50,750 nucleotides of DNA from CAZPNX01 sp964588285. GTDB taxonomy: Bacteria > Edwardsbacteria > AC1 > EtOH8. The stretch spans positions 1 through 50,750 of the forward strand of contig CAZPNX010000017.1 of assembly GCA_964588285.1 (NCBI GenBank), read 5' to 3'. Positions 22,113-31,100 of this stretch are shown here, piece by piece. The notes under the pieces are model-generated. The model was not told the DNA's origin, did no database searches, and saw only the letters and a list, made by a program, of their open reading frames with translations. A program made the position numbers and the translations under genes. The stretch's first letter is position 1; the number at the start of each line of letters is the position of its first letter.

Positions 22113-23449
22113 CTCCCCTCCTTGTGGATGACGGCCAGGGTTTCAATATGATAGGTTTGGGGGAACATATCGGCCAGCCACAACCGCGTCAACCGGTATC
22201 CGTAAGCTCCAAATGCTTTCAGATCCCGGGCCAGGGTGGACGGATTGCACGAAAGATAGGCCAGCCGCCGCGGCGACAGCCTTCCCAGCGATTCTATCAC
22301 CTCAGGCCTTAAACCCTGGCGGGGCGGATCGACCACGACCGCCTGGCAACTGGAGATCGAGCTTAGCACCTCTCCGGCATCGCCTCTCAGGAACCGGCAA
22401 TTTCCTACTCCGCTGGCGACCGCGCCGGCCTTGGCATCATCCACCGCGCAGCCGGACTCCTCGATGCCGATGACCTCTCCAGCAAACCCTGCCAGCATCA
22501 GGGCAATCGAGCCCACCCCCGAATAGACGTCCAATACTGTCTCCGAGCCGTCCAACTCCAGACCATGCAGACACGCCGAATAGATCCTTGCCGTCACCTC
22601 CAAATTGACCTGAAGAAAGGAGCCCGGCGATATCCGAAGCCTGGCCCCGGCCAGTGTCTCGTTTAGATAAGGCTCCCCTAAAAGCCAAAGCCAGCGCCTG
22701 CCTAAGATCGTATTGCTCTTTGCCGGGTTGACGTTCTGGTGGATTCCGGCCAACCCAGAAATGTCGCCGGCCAGCGATTCCACCAGCGCCCCCATGCTTT
22801 CCGGCGTCCTGGTGACCAAGGCCAGCATGGCCTGGGCCATAGAGCGGCTGGACCTCAACACCAGGTGCCGCAGCCGGCCCTCATGTCTTTTTTCATCATA
22901 GCCGGAGATCCCTGATTCCGAAATTTTTAGATGGACCTGTGGCCAGACAGCCTGGAGGACGGGATCCAGTATGGGACATTGTTGAATCGGCACCACCTGA
23001 TGGCTATGGCTCCGGTAATAGCCCATGGTCGGGCCGACCCGGGAAGCGGCCACCGGGAACTGGGCCTTGTTGCGGTAGCCCCAGCCGTTTGAATGTCCGA
23101 TGACCTCGATTTCGGGAAGGATCAAGCCTCCCAAACGTTCCAAGGTTTCAGCCAGCACCTTTTGCTTCAGCTCCAGCTGATGCGGATAGGCAATCATCTG
23201 CCACTGGCAGCCTCCGCAGATCCCAAAGTCCGGGCATCGTGGCGTTACTCGGTGCGGCGACGGCTCCAGCATCGTCTCGATCTCGGCCCGGCAGTATGTT
23301 TTATGAGACTCGGTCACCCTGGCCCGCACCCGCTCGCCGGGAAGGCCCTTGGGGACGAAGACGGCCATCCCCTGGTGCCGTCCCACCGCGTCCCCGCCAT
23401 AGGCCATGGAGTCGAGGGTCAGTTCTATCTTTCGACCGTGTTCAGGCAT
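22109..23449 (-). CDS. rlmD: 23S rRNA (uracil-5-)-methyltransferase, RlmD/RumA type
   Basis: 446 aa. N-terminal TRAM domain (1-60, LTLDSMAYGGDAVGRHQG), 4Fe-4S cysteines in CPDFGICGGCQWQ, SAM-binding motif VLDVYSGVGSIALMLA, VVVDPPRQGL, and the catalytic cysteine in YLSCNPSTLARDL. It methylates U at C5 in 23S rRNA (U1939 or U747 in E. coli numbering; which one cannot be read here). It overlaps rimI by 8 bp. Confidence 0.92.
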   Translation of the reverse strand: MPEHGRKIELTLDSMAYGGDAVGRHQGMAVFVPKGLPGERVRARVTESHKTYCRAEIETMLEPSPHRVTPRCPDFGICGGCQWQMIAYPHQLELKQKVLAETLERLGGLILPEIEVIGHSNGWGYRNKAQFPVAASRVGPTMGYYRSHSHQVVPIQQCPILDPVLQAVWPQVHLKISESGISGYDEKRHEGRLRHLVLRSSRSMAQAMLALVTRTPESMGALVESLAGDISGLAGIHQNVNPAKSNTILGRRWLWLLGEPYLNETLAGARLRISPGSFLQVNLEVTARIYSACLHGLELDGSETVLDVYSGVGSIALMLAGFAGEVIGIEESGCAVDDAKAGAVASGVGNCRFLRGDAGEVLSSISSCQAVVVDPPRQGLRPEVIESLGRLSPRRLAYLSCNPSTLARDLKAFGAYGYRLTRLWLADMFPQTYHIETLAVIHKEGR

Positions 23450-23900
23450 TTTGGGAAACCGGCAGATGGGCCAGCATCACCAGAGCATCCTCGTCTCCGT
23501 AATACCTCCGGCGCAGGGCGATCTGGCAAAAGCCCAAGGACCGGTAAAGCCCGATGGCGGCCTGGTTGGAGGCCCTGACCTCCAGCGAGCAGATACGGCA
23601 CCCTCGGGACACCGCCTCGTTCAACAGGTTCTGCAAAAGTTTTTTCCCATACCCCCGTCCCCTCATCTGCGATGCTATTGCCAGGTTGCCAAGATGGAAC
23701 TCGTCGGCCACCACCCAACCCAGGCCGTATCCCACCAGCCGCCCCTCCAGCCTTAGGGCAGCGTTCAGCCGCCTGGGATCGCCGTCAAGCTCCTCGCAAA
23801 AAAGCTTCTCGGACCAAGGGTCGGAGAACGATGCCCGTTCTATTTCCAGAATGCCCGGCAGGTCGGCGGCTTCTATTGGAGATATCTCGATGTCGCTCAC
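23442..23900 (-). CDS. rimI: Ribosomal-protein-alanine N-acetyltransferase
   Basis: 152 aa GNAT of the RimI group: IEAADLPGILEIERASFSDPWS at the N terminus, the acetyl-CoA loop IASQMRGRGYGKKLLQ, and LEVRASNQAAIGLYRSLGF. RimI acetylates the N-terminal alanine of bS18 in E. coli. The usual neighbour tsaB overlaps it by 4 bp (23897-23900), which supports the name. Confidence 0.9.
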   Translation of the reverse strand: MSDIEISPIEAADLPGILEIERASFSDPWSEKLFCEELDGDPRRLNAALRLEGRLVGYGLGWVVADEFHLGNLAIASQMRGRGYGKKLLQNLLNEAVSRGCRICSLEVRASNQAAIGLYRSLGFCQIALRRRYYGDEDALVMLAHLPVSQNA

Positions 23901-24583
23901 TTCCGTCCCGATTTTGGTTTGGCGTCGGCCGGACGGAGATAGCAGGCGTCTAGCTTTTCGGCATCAATATATTTTCCTTCCGCCATCAGCCGTCTAGCCA
24001 GCTTTATCATCCCTGCGGCCGTTGGCTCCTCGGGTTCGGTCAATAATCTGAGACCTCCTCGGCCCGCATCCATAAAAAGGTGCCGGTAGGCCGCCGCACC
24101 GCTGCCCAGGACCGCGGTGCCTGAGGGAAGATTTGCGATCCATCCGCCCGGCTCCACGGCCCTGGGCTCCAAGATGACGCGGGCCGGGAAAACCGAGACA
24201 TCGTAGAGGGCGGTATAAACTTGTTGCTTTTTGGCATCCAGCATGGGAGAGATCAGCCCCACATCGCCGACGCTGGAAGAAAGGGCCAGCGCCTCCAGGG
24301 TGTTTAGGGCCAGAAGCTTGGCGCCCAGCCCCATGGCCAGCCCCTTGGCGAAGGCTACGCCTACCCGCAGTCCGGTGAAGGAGCCCGGGCCGTTAGTTAC
24401 GGCGATGGCCCTGATGTCCGTGACCGATAGGCCCCTCGGCCCTAGCAGGGAGTTCATGAACTCAACCATCAGGTCGGAGTGGCGACAAGATGCCTCCTCG
24501 GAACGCGCTGCTATTATCCCGCCATCGTCCCATAGGGATATTGTCAGCATTTTGCCGCTGGTGTCAATGCAAAGTCCGGTCAT
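23897..24583 (-). CDS. tsaB: tRNA threonylcarbamoyladenosine biosynthesis protein TsaB
   Basis: 228 aa from the ATG at 24583, which overlaps the tsaE stop (ATGA). Landmarks are LCIDTSGKMLTISLW at the N terminus and VTNGPGSFTGLRVGVAFAKGLA, the TsaB hallmark. It partners TsaD and TsaE in making t6A37 in tRNAs that read ANN codons. tsaD itself is not in the window. Confidence 0.94.
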   Translation of the reverse strand: MTGLCIDTSGKMLTISLWDDGGIIAARSEEASCRHSDLMVEFMNSLLGPRGLSVTDIRAIAVTNGPGSFTGLRVGVAFAKGLAMGLGAKLLALNTLEALALSSSVGDVGLISPMLDAKKQQVYTALYDVSVFPARVILEPRAVEPGGWIANLPSGTAVLGSGAAAYRHLFMDAGRGGLRLLTEPEEPTAAGMIKLARRLMAEGKYIDAEKLDACYLRPADAKPKSGRK

Positions 24584-25014
24584 GGCAGCTTGATCCCCTC
24601 CCAACGCTGACCGCGAGGTTCCATCGTTATCTTCCGCTCGTTGTCCGACACCCTACCCAGCCTGATGTCTAGCCTTTCCTCGGGCAGTCTTTCGGCTATC
24701 CTCTCCGCCCACTCGATCACCACCACCCCTTCCATGCCCAGATACTCGTCATAGCCGATCATGTCCAGCTCGGAGGCGCTTTTCAGGCGGTAACAGTCGA
24801 AGTGGTAAAGCGGCAGACGCCCCGGGTACTCATTCACTAAGGTGAAGCTGGGGCTGACGGCCCGGTCCTCTGCCCCCAGCCCCTCGGCCATGCCCTGGAC
24901 CAGGCAGGTCTTGCCTGCCCCTAGATTGCCGTAGAGACAGAGCACGTCCCCTGGCGCAAGAATGGCCGACAGCCGTCGGCCAAAGGCGAGGGTTTGCTCG
25001 GGCGAAGAGGTCAT
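24580..25014 (-). CDS. tsaE: tRNA threonylcarbamoyladenosine biosynthesis ATPase TsaE
   Basis: 144 aa from the ATG at 25014. A GTG at 25035 would add 7 residues, but neither start has a strong ribosome-binding site. Walker A is LYGNLGAGKTCLVQGMA, followed by SPSFTLVNEY, YHFDCYRL and VVVIEWAERI, all typical of TsaE. It is the first gene of the operon tsaE-tsaB-rimI-rlmD-lptE, in which every junction overlaps. Confidence 0.94.
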   Translation of the reverse strand: MTSSPEQTLAFGRRLSAILAPGDVLCLYGNLGAGKTCLVQGMAEGLGAEDRAVSPSFTLVNEYPGRLPLYHFDCYRLKSASELDMIGYDEYLGMEGVVVIEWAERIAERLPEERLDIRLGRVSDNERKITMEPRGQRWEGIKLP

Positions 25015-25163
25015 TATATCGGATATCGTTCCCACTCCCCGCTACTGATCTTTCATATTTTGCAATCTTGAACTGATGTCAGATTTGGTCTCTTTATAGC
25101 TGGCATCCGGATTCCAGATGTCCAGCCAAATCCAACGTCATGGATCGGACAGGGCTCCTGTCC

Positions 25164-25286
25164 TTAGAGCTTGGACCAGGTAACCTTACCCCCAGGCACA
25201 TCGAATCCGGCGAAATCTTTGCCATACGCGCGGGAGTCGTTGGAGCAGTAAACGACGCAGGCGGAAAGGTCGGTTCGGTGGCTCAC
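25164..25286 (-). CDS. Possible 40-aa protein coupled to porX
   Basis: A GTG at 25286-25284 overlaps the porX stop (GTGA), with GAGG five bases upstream, and opens a 40-codon frame ending at TAA 25166-25164. The peptide has two cysteines (ACVVYCSND) and ends GFDVPGGKVTWSKL. A perfect 7-bp hairpin (25163-25147) follows the stop directly but has no T-run. No family recognised. The evidence is only position and spacing; it may be chance. The rest of 25036-25282 shows no other gene. Confidence 0.3.
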   Translation of the reverse strand: MSHRTDLSACVVYCSNDSRAYGKDFAGFDVPGGKVTWSKL

Positions 25287-26842
25287 TTCGGCCTCATCAC
25301 CGCCAATGGCAGAATCATCTCCTCCATGGATATCCCCCCGTGCTGGAATGTCCCCTCGTATCGCCTCTTGTACTCGTCGAACTTGGTGGGGTAAACCATG
25401 TAGAAGTCCTCCTTGGCGATCAGGTACTGCATGCCCTTGGTCTCCTCGGGCAGCTGGTACTCGGACGGCTGTTTTATCCACAGCACCTGGCGGGGGTCGG
25501 CCGAGATGTTGGTCCCGGCCTTGTAGCGCAGGTTGGCCGAGGTGTCCTGTCCGGCCTTGATGGAGGAGGCCCGACGCCCCTGGATGGAGCCGTGATCGGT
25601 GGTGACCACCACCGTCCTCCCCTGTCGGGCGGCCGTCTGCAACACCGCCATGACCTCGGAGTTGACGAACCAGGCATGGGTCAGCTCGCGGAAAGCCTTT
25701 TCGTCGGGCACCATCTCCTGCAGCAACTGGGACTCGGCCCGGTGGTGCACCAGGATGTCCATGAAGTTGACCACCAGGGCTACCAGGGGCAGCTTGTTAA
25801 GGGAGCCGAAATCCCGCCTGGCCTCCCGGCTCTCCTCGGCATTGGATACCTTAAGGTAGCGAGGCCCCGGCACCGGTTTCAGCCTGAGCCTGTTGAGCTG
25901 GATTTCCAATAGCTGAGATTCGTGTCGGTTGCGGCCCGCTTCATTGGAAACGTTCACCTTCTCCCATAGTTGGGGATGGTGCTGGGCTATCTGAGCCGGC
26001 AGCATCCCGGCAAAAATGGCGTTTCGGGAGTATGGGGTGGCCGTCGGCAGTATCGAATAATAGTGGTGACGCTCGATGGCGAACAGGTCCCGAAGCAGGG
26101 GTTCTATCAGCAGCCATTGGTCCAAACGCAGGCAGTCCAAGAGCAGGAAAAGGCACTTGCCCCCTGCCTGTAGCACCGGAGCGGCGAAGCGCTCGAAGAC
26201 GTCGTGGGAGAGAAACGGTCTCTGCCCGCCGCGCAGCCAGTGAGGATAGTTATTTTCTATGAAGCGACAGAATTCGACGTTGGCCTCCCGAAGCAGCGAC
26301 TCGTGGCTCTGGTGCAGGCTGGGGTCGGGAAGCTGCGCCAGGCGCAGATCCCACTCCACCAGTTCCAAGTAATGCGCAGCCCATCCCTGCCAGTCCAGTG
26401 ACGGGTAATCTATGATCCGGAGACGGTTTGCGCCCTGGGCGTATTCGGAGATGGAATGCTCCTGGACCATCCGCCTTCCCTCCAGCACCTTCCGGCATGA
26501 GGCCAACACTTGGGCTGGATTCAGGGGTTTTAGCAGGAAATCGTCTATCCGGCTGCCCAGGGCCTGCTCCATCAGGTCCTCGCGTTCGCTCTTGGTGGCC
26601 ATGACTACCGGGAGGTCGGGGCGGAGCCGCTTGATCTCGGATAGGGTGGTTAGTCCGTCCCAGCCCGGCATCATCTCGTCCAACAGCACCAGATCGAAAT
26701 GCTGCGACTTGACCAGGGCGGCGGCCTCCTCGCCGGAGGCGGCCGGGATCACCCGGAAATTCTTGCCTTCCAGAAAAATTATCTGGGATTTGAGCAGTTC
26801 GATCTCGTCGTCCACCCAAAGTATGCGGTAGCGGTCGTCCAT
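25283..26842 (-). CDS. porX: PorX-like response regulator (REC + PglZ alkaline-phosphatase-fold domain)
   Basis: 519 aa. The receiver domain (1-120) has acidic DDE at 11-13, phospho-acceptor Asp55 in LVLLDEMMPG, Thr83 and Lys105. A helical linker is followed by a PglZ-type domain (about 210-519). This has LLLDCLRLDQW (Asp236), PTATPYSRNAIF with a candidate active-site Thr269, and VVTTDHGSIQGRR as metal-binding Asp-His. This is the exact layout of PorX, which regulates type IX secretion and has phosphodiesterase activity in Bacteroidota. A PorY-like kinase lies 67 bp upstream. No T9SS structural gene is in the window. BREX PglZ is unlikely because of the receiver domain and the lack of brx genes. 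Confidence 0.82.
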   Translation of the reverse strand: MDDRYRILWVDDEIELLKSQIIFLEGKNFRVIPAASGEEAAALVKSQHFDLVLLDEMMPGWDGLTTLSEIKRLRPDLPVVMATKSEREDLMEQALGSRIDDFLLKPLNPAQVLASCRKVLEGRRMVQEHSISEYAQGANRLRIIDYPSLDWQGWAAHYLELVEWDLRLAQLPDPSLHQSHESLLREANVEFCRFIENNYPHWLRGGQRPFLSHDVFERFAAPVLQAGGKCLFLLLDCLRLDQWLLIEPLLRDLFAIERHHYYSILPTATPYSRNAIFAGMLPAQIAQHHPQLWEKVNVSNEAGRNRHESQLLEIQLNRLRLKPVPGPRYLKVSNAEESREARRDFGSLNKLPLVALVVNFMDILVHHRAESQLLQEMVPDEKAFRELTHAWFVNSEVMAVLQTAARQGRTVVVTTDHGSIQGRRASSIKAGQDTSANLRYKAGTNISADPRQVLWIKQPSEYQLPEETKGMQYLIAKEDFYMVYPTKFDEYKRRYEGTFQHGGISMEEMILPLAVMRPK

Positions 26843-26909
26843 GCAGGTCTGATGTTGATAGTTTTATATTCGTTTTGCGGCCGTTGTCTGACGGAAAGGA
26901 AGCCGGCGA

Positions 26910-28148
26910 TCAAAGAAGGGACGGAAGCTGGATGGAAAAGCTGGTGCCCGAACCCGGACGGCTGGATACCAACCGCACCCGCCCCCCATGGTAATCCTCG
27001 ACGATACGCCGCACCAAAGAAAGTCCCAGGCCCCAGCCCATGGTTTTGGTGGTGAATCCCGGAGTGAATATCTTCTTCTGGTGCTTGGGGGCGATGCCTC
27101 GGCCGTTGTCGGAGATGGCGATCTCGATCCGGCCGGCCGCTTGCCACAGATCGATCTCGATGAGGCCGGGGCCGGCCTCGATGGCTTCGATGGAGTTTTT
27201 GATTATGTTCTCCACCGCCCAGCCGAAAAGATCGCGGTTGAGCAGGGCCCTACCCTCCCCGATGCGGCGGATGAAAGTGATGTCCCTTCCCCGCGACCGG
27301 GCCCGGTGCTCCAGGTAGGAAACCGTCTCCTCCAACACCCCGCCCACCTCTTCTGGCTTAAGCTTGGGCACCGAGCCGATCTGGTTGAAGCGGTTTAACA
27401 CCTTGCCCAGGTGAGCCAGATCGCTCTCCATCTCCGGGATAACCTGGGAGGGCGTCATGGAACCGTCCCGCAGCAGGGCCAGCCAGCCCATCAGGGAAGA
27501 TATCGGGGTCCCCAGCTGGTGGGCCGCTTCCCGGGCCAGCCCTACCCATACCGCCCGCTCCTCATTGACCTTGATGGCCCGGAAACCCATGAACCCCACC
27601 CAGACGAAAAGGGCGATCATCCCCACCTGAAGGAAGGGCAGGTAGCGCAGTTCCCGGAGCACCCGGGGCTGGCCGTAATGGACATAGCCCACTACCGTCG
27701 AATCCTCCCCCAGCACCAGGGCAATGGGCTTGTTCTCTCCGGCCAGCTCACCCATGGCTTTCTTTAGAGGATAAAGCCGATTCTTGGGCGACAACGAATC
27801 CCAGCCGGCGAAATCTTGATCCTCCACCACAAAGGGCTCCACCCCGATGCCGCGCCAAGCCAGCGGCATTCCTTTCTGATCGGTGACGATCACCGGAAAA
27901 TTTATCTTCTGGATGACCTCCTCAAAGATGATGCCGGTCTCGGGCGAGTCGCCGGCCGCCTCGGGTATGGCGGCAGTCATGCAGAAGCGGGCGAACACCC
28001 GTGACATGATCCTTGGCTCCTCCTCCAGCCTGCGGATGAGGATCACGGTATAGACCAGCGAGGCCGCCACCAACAACAGGGCGGCGGCGAAAAGATAGGC
28101 CCGCCAGACGCCGGACCATCGGGAATAGGTCTTAGAGAAAGCCCTCAT
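26910..28148 (-). CDS. porY: PorY-like sensor histidine kinase
   Basis: 412 aa. Transmembrane helices at ~17-40 and ~170-190 flank a periplasmic sensor region of ~130 residues with no HAMP domain after it. The dimerisation/phospho-acceptor box is AREAAHQLGTPISSLMGW (His210), which has the HQLGTP form typical of the PorY group. ATP-binding motifs follow: N box ENIIKNSIEAIEAG, G1 DNGRGIAPKHQKKIF and G2 GWGLGLSLVRRIVEDYHGG. It very probably phosphorylates the adjacent PorX. It lies 29 bp downstream of the diguanylate cyclase gene on the same strand, so it may share its transcript. Confidence 0.82.
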   Translation of the reverse strand: MRAFSKTYSRWSGVWRAYLFAAALLLVAASLVYTVILIRRLEEEPRIMSRVFARFCMTAAIPEAAGDSPETGIIFEEVIQKINFPVIVTDQKGMPLAWRGIGVEPFVVEDQDFAGWDSLSPKNRLYPLKKAMGELAGENKPIALVLGEDSTVVGYVHYGQPRVLRELRYLPFLQVGMIALFVWVGFMGFRAIKVNEERAVWVGLAREAAHQLGTPISSLMGWLALLRDGSMTPSQVIPEMESDLAHLGKVLNRFNQIGSVPKLKPEEVGGVLEETVSYLEHRARSRGRDITFIRRIGEGRALLNRDLFGWAVENIIKNSIEAIEAGPGLIEIDLWQAAGRIEIAISDNGRGIAPKHQKKIFTPGFTTKTMGWGLGLSLVRRIVEDYHGGRVRLVSSRPGSGTSFSIQLPSLL

Positions 28149-28177
28149 GGCGCAAAAATTCTCGGCGGCATGGATTT

Positions 28178-31100
28178 TCAGGCGGTCACCCGGTCGCGGC
28201 CCTCGGTCTTGGAACGATAGAGCGCCTTATCCACCCGGTCCACCAATTCGCTTTTCTCGGAGCCGTCCTCCGGATAGCTGGCCACGCCCAGGCTAATGGT
28301 CACCTCGATGGGGGCGGTGTCCTCGGACAGTTGGTACTTCTGCTCGCGCACCGAATGCCGAATCCTCTCGGCCAGCGCGTAGGCCTCGCGCTTTCCGGTT
28401 TCCGGCAGCACCACCATGAACTCTTCTCCCCCGTAGCGGGCCACCAGGTCGACGTCCCGGGCCTGGGCCTTAACGGCGGACGCCACCTTCTTCAACACCA
28501 TGTCCCCGGCCTGGTGGCCGTAGCTGTCGTTGATGTTCTTGAAGTGGTCCAGGTCTATCATAATCAGCGACAGAGGACGGGTATAGCGGCGGGCGCGGCT
28601 GAGCTCGCGGTCCAGAAAACCCTGGAAGTAGCGGTGGTTGAAAAGCTCGGTCAGCCCGTCGGTGACCGCCAGTTGTTCGGTCTCCTCGTAAAGCCTGGCG
28701 TTCTCCACCGCCACCGCCACCTGGTTGGCCAGGGTGGTTAAAAGCCTCTTGTCCACTCCGGTGAAGGCCGCCGGCATGTCGCTTTCCACATTGAGCACCC
28801 CGATCACCCGGTTCTTGCTGGTCAGGGGCACGGCGATCTCGGAGCGGGTGTTGGGATCGATGCAGATGTAGCGGGGGTGCTTGGTGACGTCGTCCAGCAT
28901 CACCGCCTCGCCGGTGGCCGCCACCATCCCGGTGATACCGTCGCGTCCGATGCGTAGGCGGCGCCCCAGGGTCTGGCTCTTTTCCCCATAGCCGCGGCTG
29001 GCCAGCAGCTCCAGCTCGTTGCTCTGGGGATTGACCAGCAGGATGGATATCTTGTAGTAGTTGAAGGTCTCGTCCAGAATCTGGCATACCTGTGAAAGCA
29101 GTGATTCCAGCTTGAGGGTGGAGCTGACGGTGCTGCCGACCTCGTGCAGGGCCTGCAGTTCGTTGATGCGGCTTCTGGCCTCCTCGTATAGGCGGGCGTT
29201 GTCCAGGGCCACCGACACCTGGCTGGCCAGGGTAGTCAGCAGCCTGAGGTCGGAATCTCCAAAGGCGTTAAGCTTGTCGTCTTCGATGTTGAGGACGCCG
29301 ATGGTCTTCCCCTCCCGCTTGATGGGGACGGCGATCTCGGAGCGAACCCGGCTGTCGGCCTGGTTGTAACGTCGGTCCCGGGTGACGTCGCCCAGCACCA
29401 GGGGTTGGCCCTGCTCGGCCACCCAGCCCACCACTGAATCGCCTCCGATGCTGAAATAAAGGCTTCTCAGCTCCTGGCCGTAGCCGCTCTGCCCGCCGAT
29501 CAGCAGGCTTTGGCTGTGGGGCTCCACCAGGAAAATGGCCACCTTCAGATAATGCAGCTTCTCCCGGATGACGGCCACCACCTTCTCCAGCAGCTTGTCG
29601 CGCTCGATGGCCGAAGATATCACCAGGCCGATGTCGTAGAGGGTGGACAGCTCGGCGATGCGGCTCTGGGCCTGATGGAAGAGACGGGCGTTCTCGATGG
29701 CCAGCACCGCGGTGTTGCCGAAGGCCTCCAGGCTGCGCACCTTTTTCTTGTCCGGGATCTGTCCGTTGGCCGGCCGCTCAATCTGGACGATGGCCAGCAA
29801 ATTCTTGTCCTTGGAATACAGCGGTATCAGCATCCGGTCTCCCGGACGCCATTGCCGGTCCTCGGCCGGCCTGGACGACGGCGAAGCCTCCAAACTGGAG
29901 AATCCTGGCTCCTGGCCTCGAGGCAGGAAATACGAGTTGCTGATACGGTTCTCCGGCCGCATCAGGGGCAGGTATTCCTCCAGACCGGTGGGGGTTTGTT
30001 GCATCTTTTCGAACTCGGCCTGCCCCAGCCCCGAGGCCGCTTTGTGGGTCAGGTATTGGCCGCTTTCGTCAACCAGACTCATGACCACCGAATCGAAGCC
30101 CAGACTGGTGCGGATGCCCTCCACCACCACCGAGAGGATCTCCTCCAGCTTAAGCGATGAGAGAATGGTGCTGGAGAGGTATTGCAGGGTGGACAGCTCG
30201 GTGTTGACCTCGATCTGCCTCTTGAGCGCCAGGTTGAGTCGGCTGTTGGTGTCGGCCAGTTCGCCCTCTCGGGCGGTGATCTCCTCGAACAGCCTGGCGT
30301 TGTTCCAGGCCACGGCCGCCTGGTTGGTGAACAAGGCGGCCAGCTCCATCTCGGCTTCGGTGAACGGACGCCATGACTCCCGCCACAGGGTAAGGACCGC
30401 CTCCGCCCGTCCCTGCACCATCAGAGGCACGGCCATCACCGATTCGCTGTCCTCCCCGGTGCCTTCGATGTGCACCGCCCGGCTGTCCTGGCTGGAATCG
30501 GCGATGATCTCCGGCCGGCCGCTCAAGGCGATGGAGCCGGTGATGCCGCTGTCTATGGGGAAGGGCGGGTCGGCCATGATCTGTTTTTCAAAAGGCCCCC
30601 TGGATATCAGGGGTTTTAGCATTCGGCTGTCCCAGTCGACCCGGTAGACTGCTAGTCCGATGAAGGGGATCAGTCGCTCGATGGCGGTGGAGATTTGGCC
30701 CAGCACCTCGCGCATTTCCAGCGAGCCCAGCAGCATGGCCCCGGTATCCAGCAGAGCCCGCTGGGCCTTGATGCGACCGTCCAGGTCGGCCAGCAGCACC
30801 GCCCGGTCCAGGGCCAATGAGATGGAACCGGCCAGGGTGGAAAGAAGCTGAAGCTGCTCCTGGGTGAATGGCTCCCGATGCTCTGCCCGATTGTTGACGT
30901 TGAGCACCCCCAGCACCCGGTCCTTGGAGACCAGGGGCACCGATATGGCCGGACCGATTCCCTGTTTGAGCCCCAGGTCTACGAATCTGGGATCCTTTTC
31001 CAAATCTTCGGTGATGACCGTCTCCTGGTGCTCGGCCGTCCAGCCGGCCAGCCCTTGGCCCCGTTCCAACCTGGTCTTTCGGATATCCTCGTCCGTAAGC

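Noticed and set aside
25147..25163. Perfect hairpin as a terminator after porX
   Set aside because: The 7-bp stem has no T-run on either side; kept only as context for the small frame.
25140..25394. Plus-strand open frame between tsaE and porX
   Set aside because: Overlaps the 3' end of porX antisense, has no ribosome-binding site and no recognisable domain.
25283..26842. PglZ domain as part of a BREX-type phage defence system
   Set aside because: The protein starts with a receiver domain and is next to a histidine kinase; no brx or pgl genes are present.
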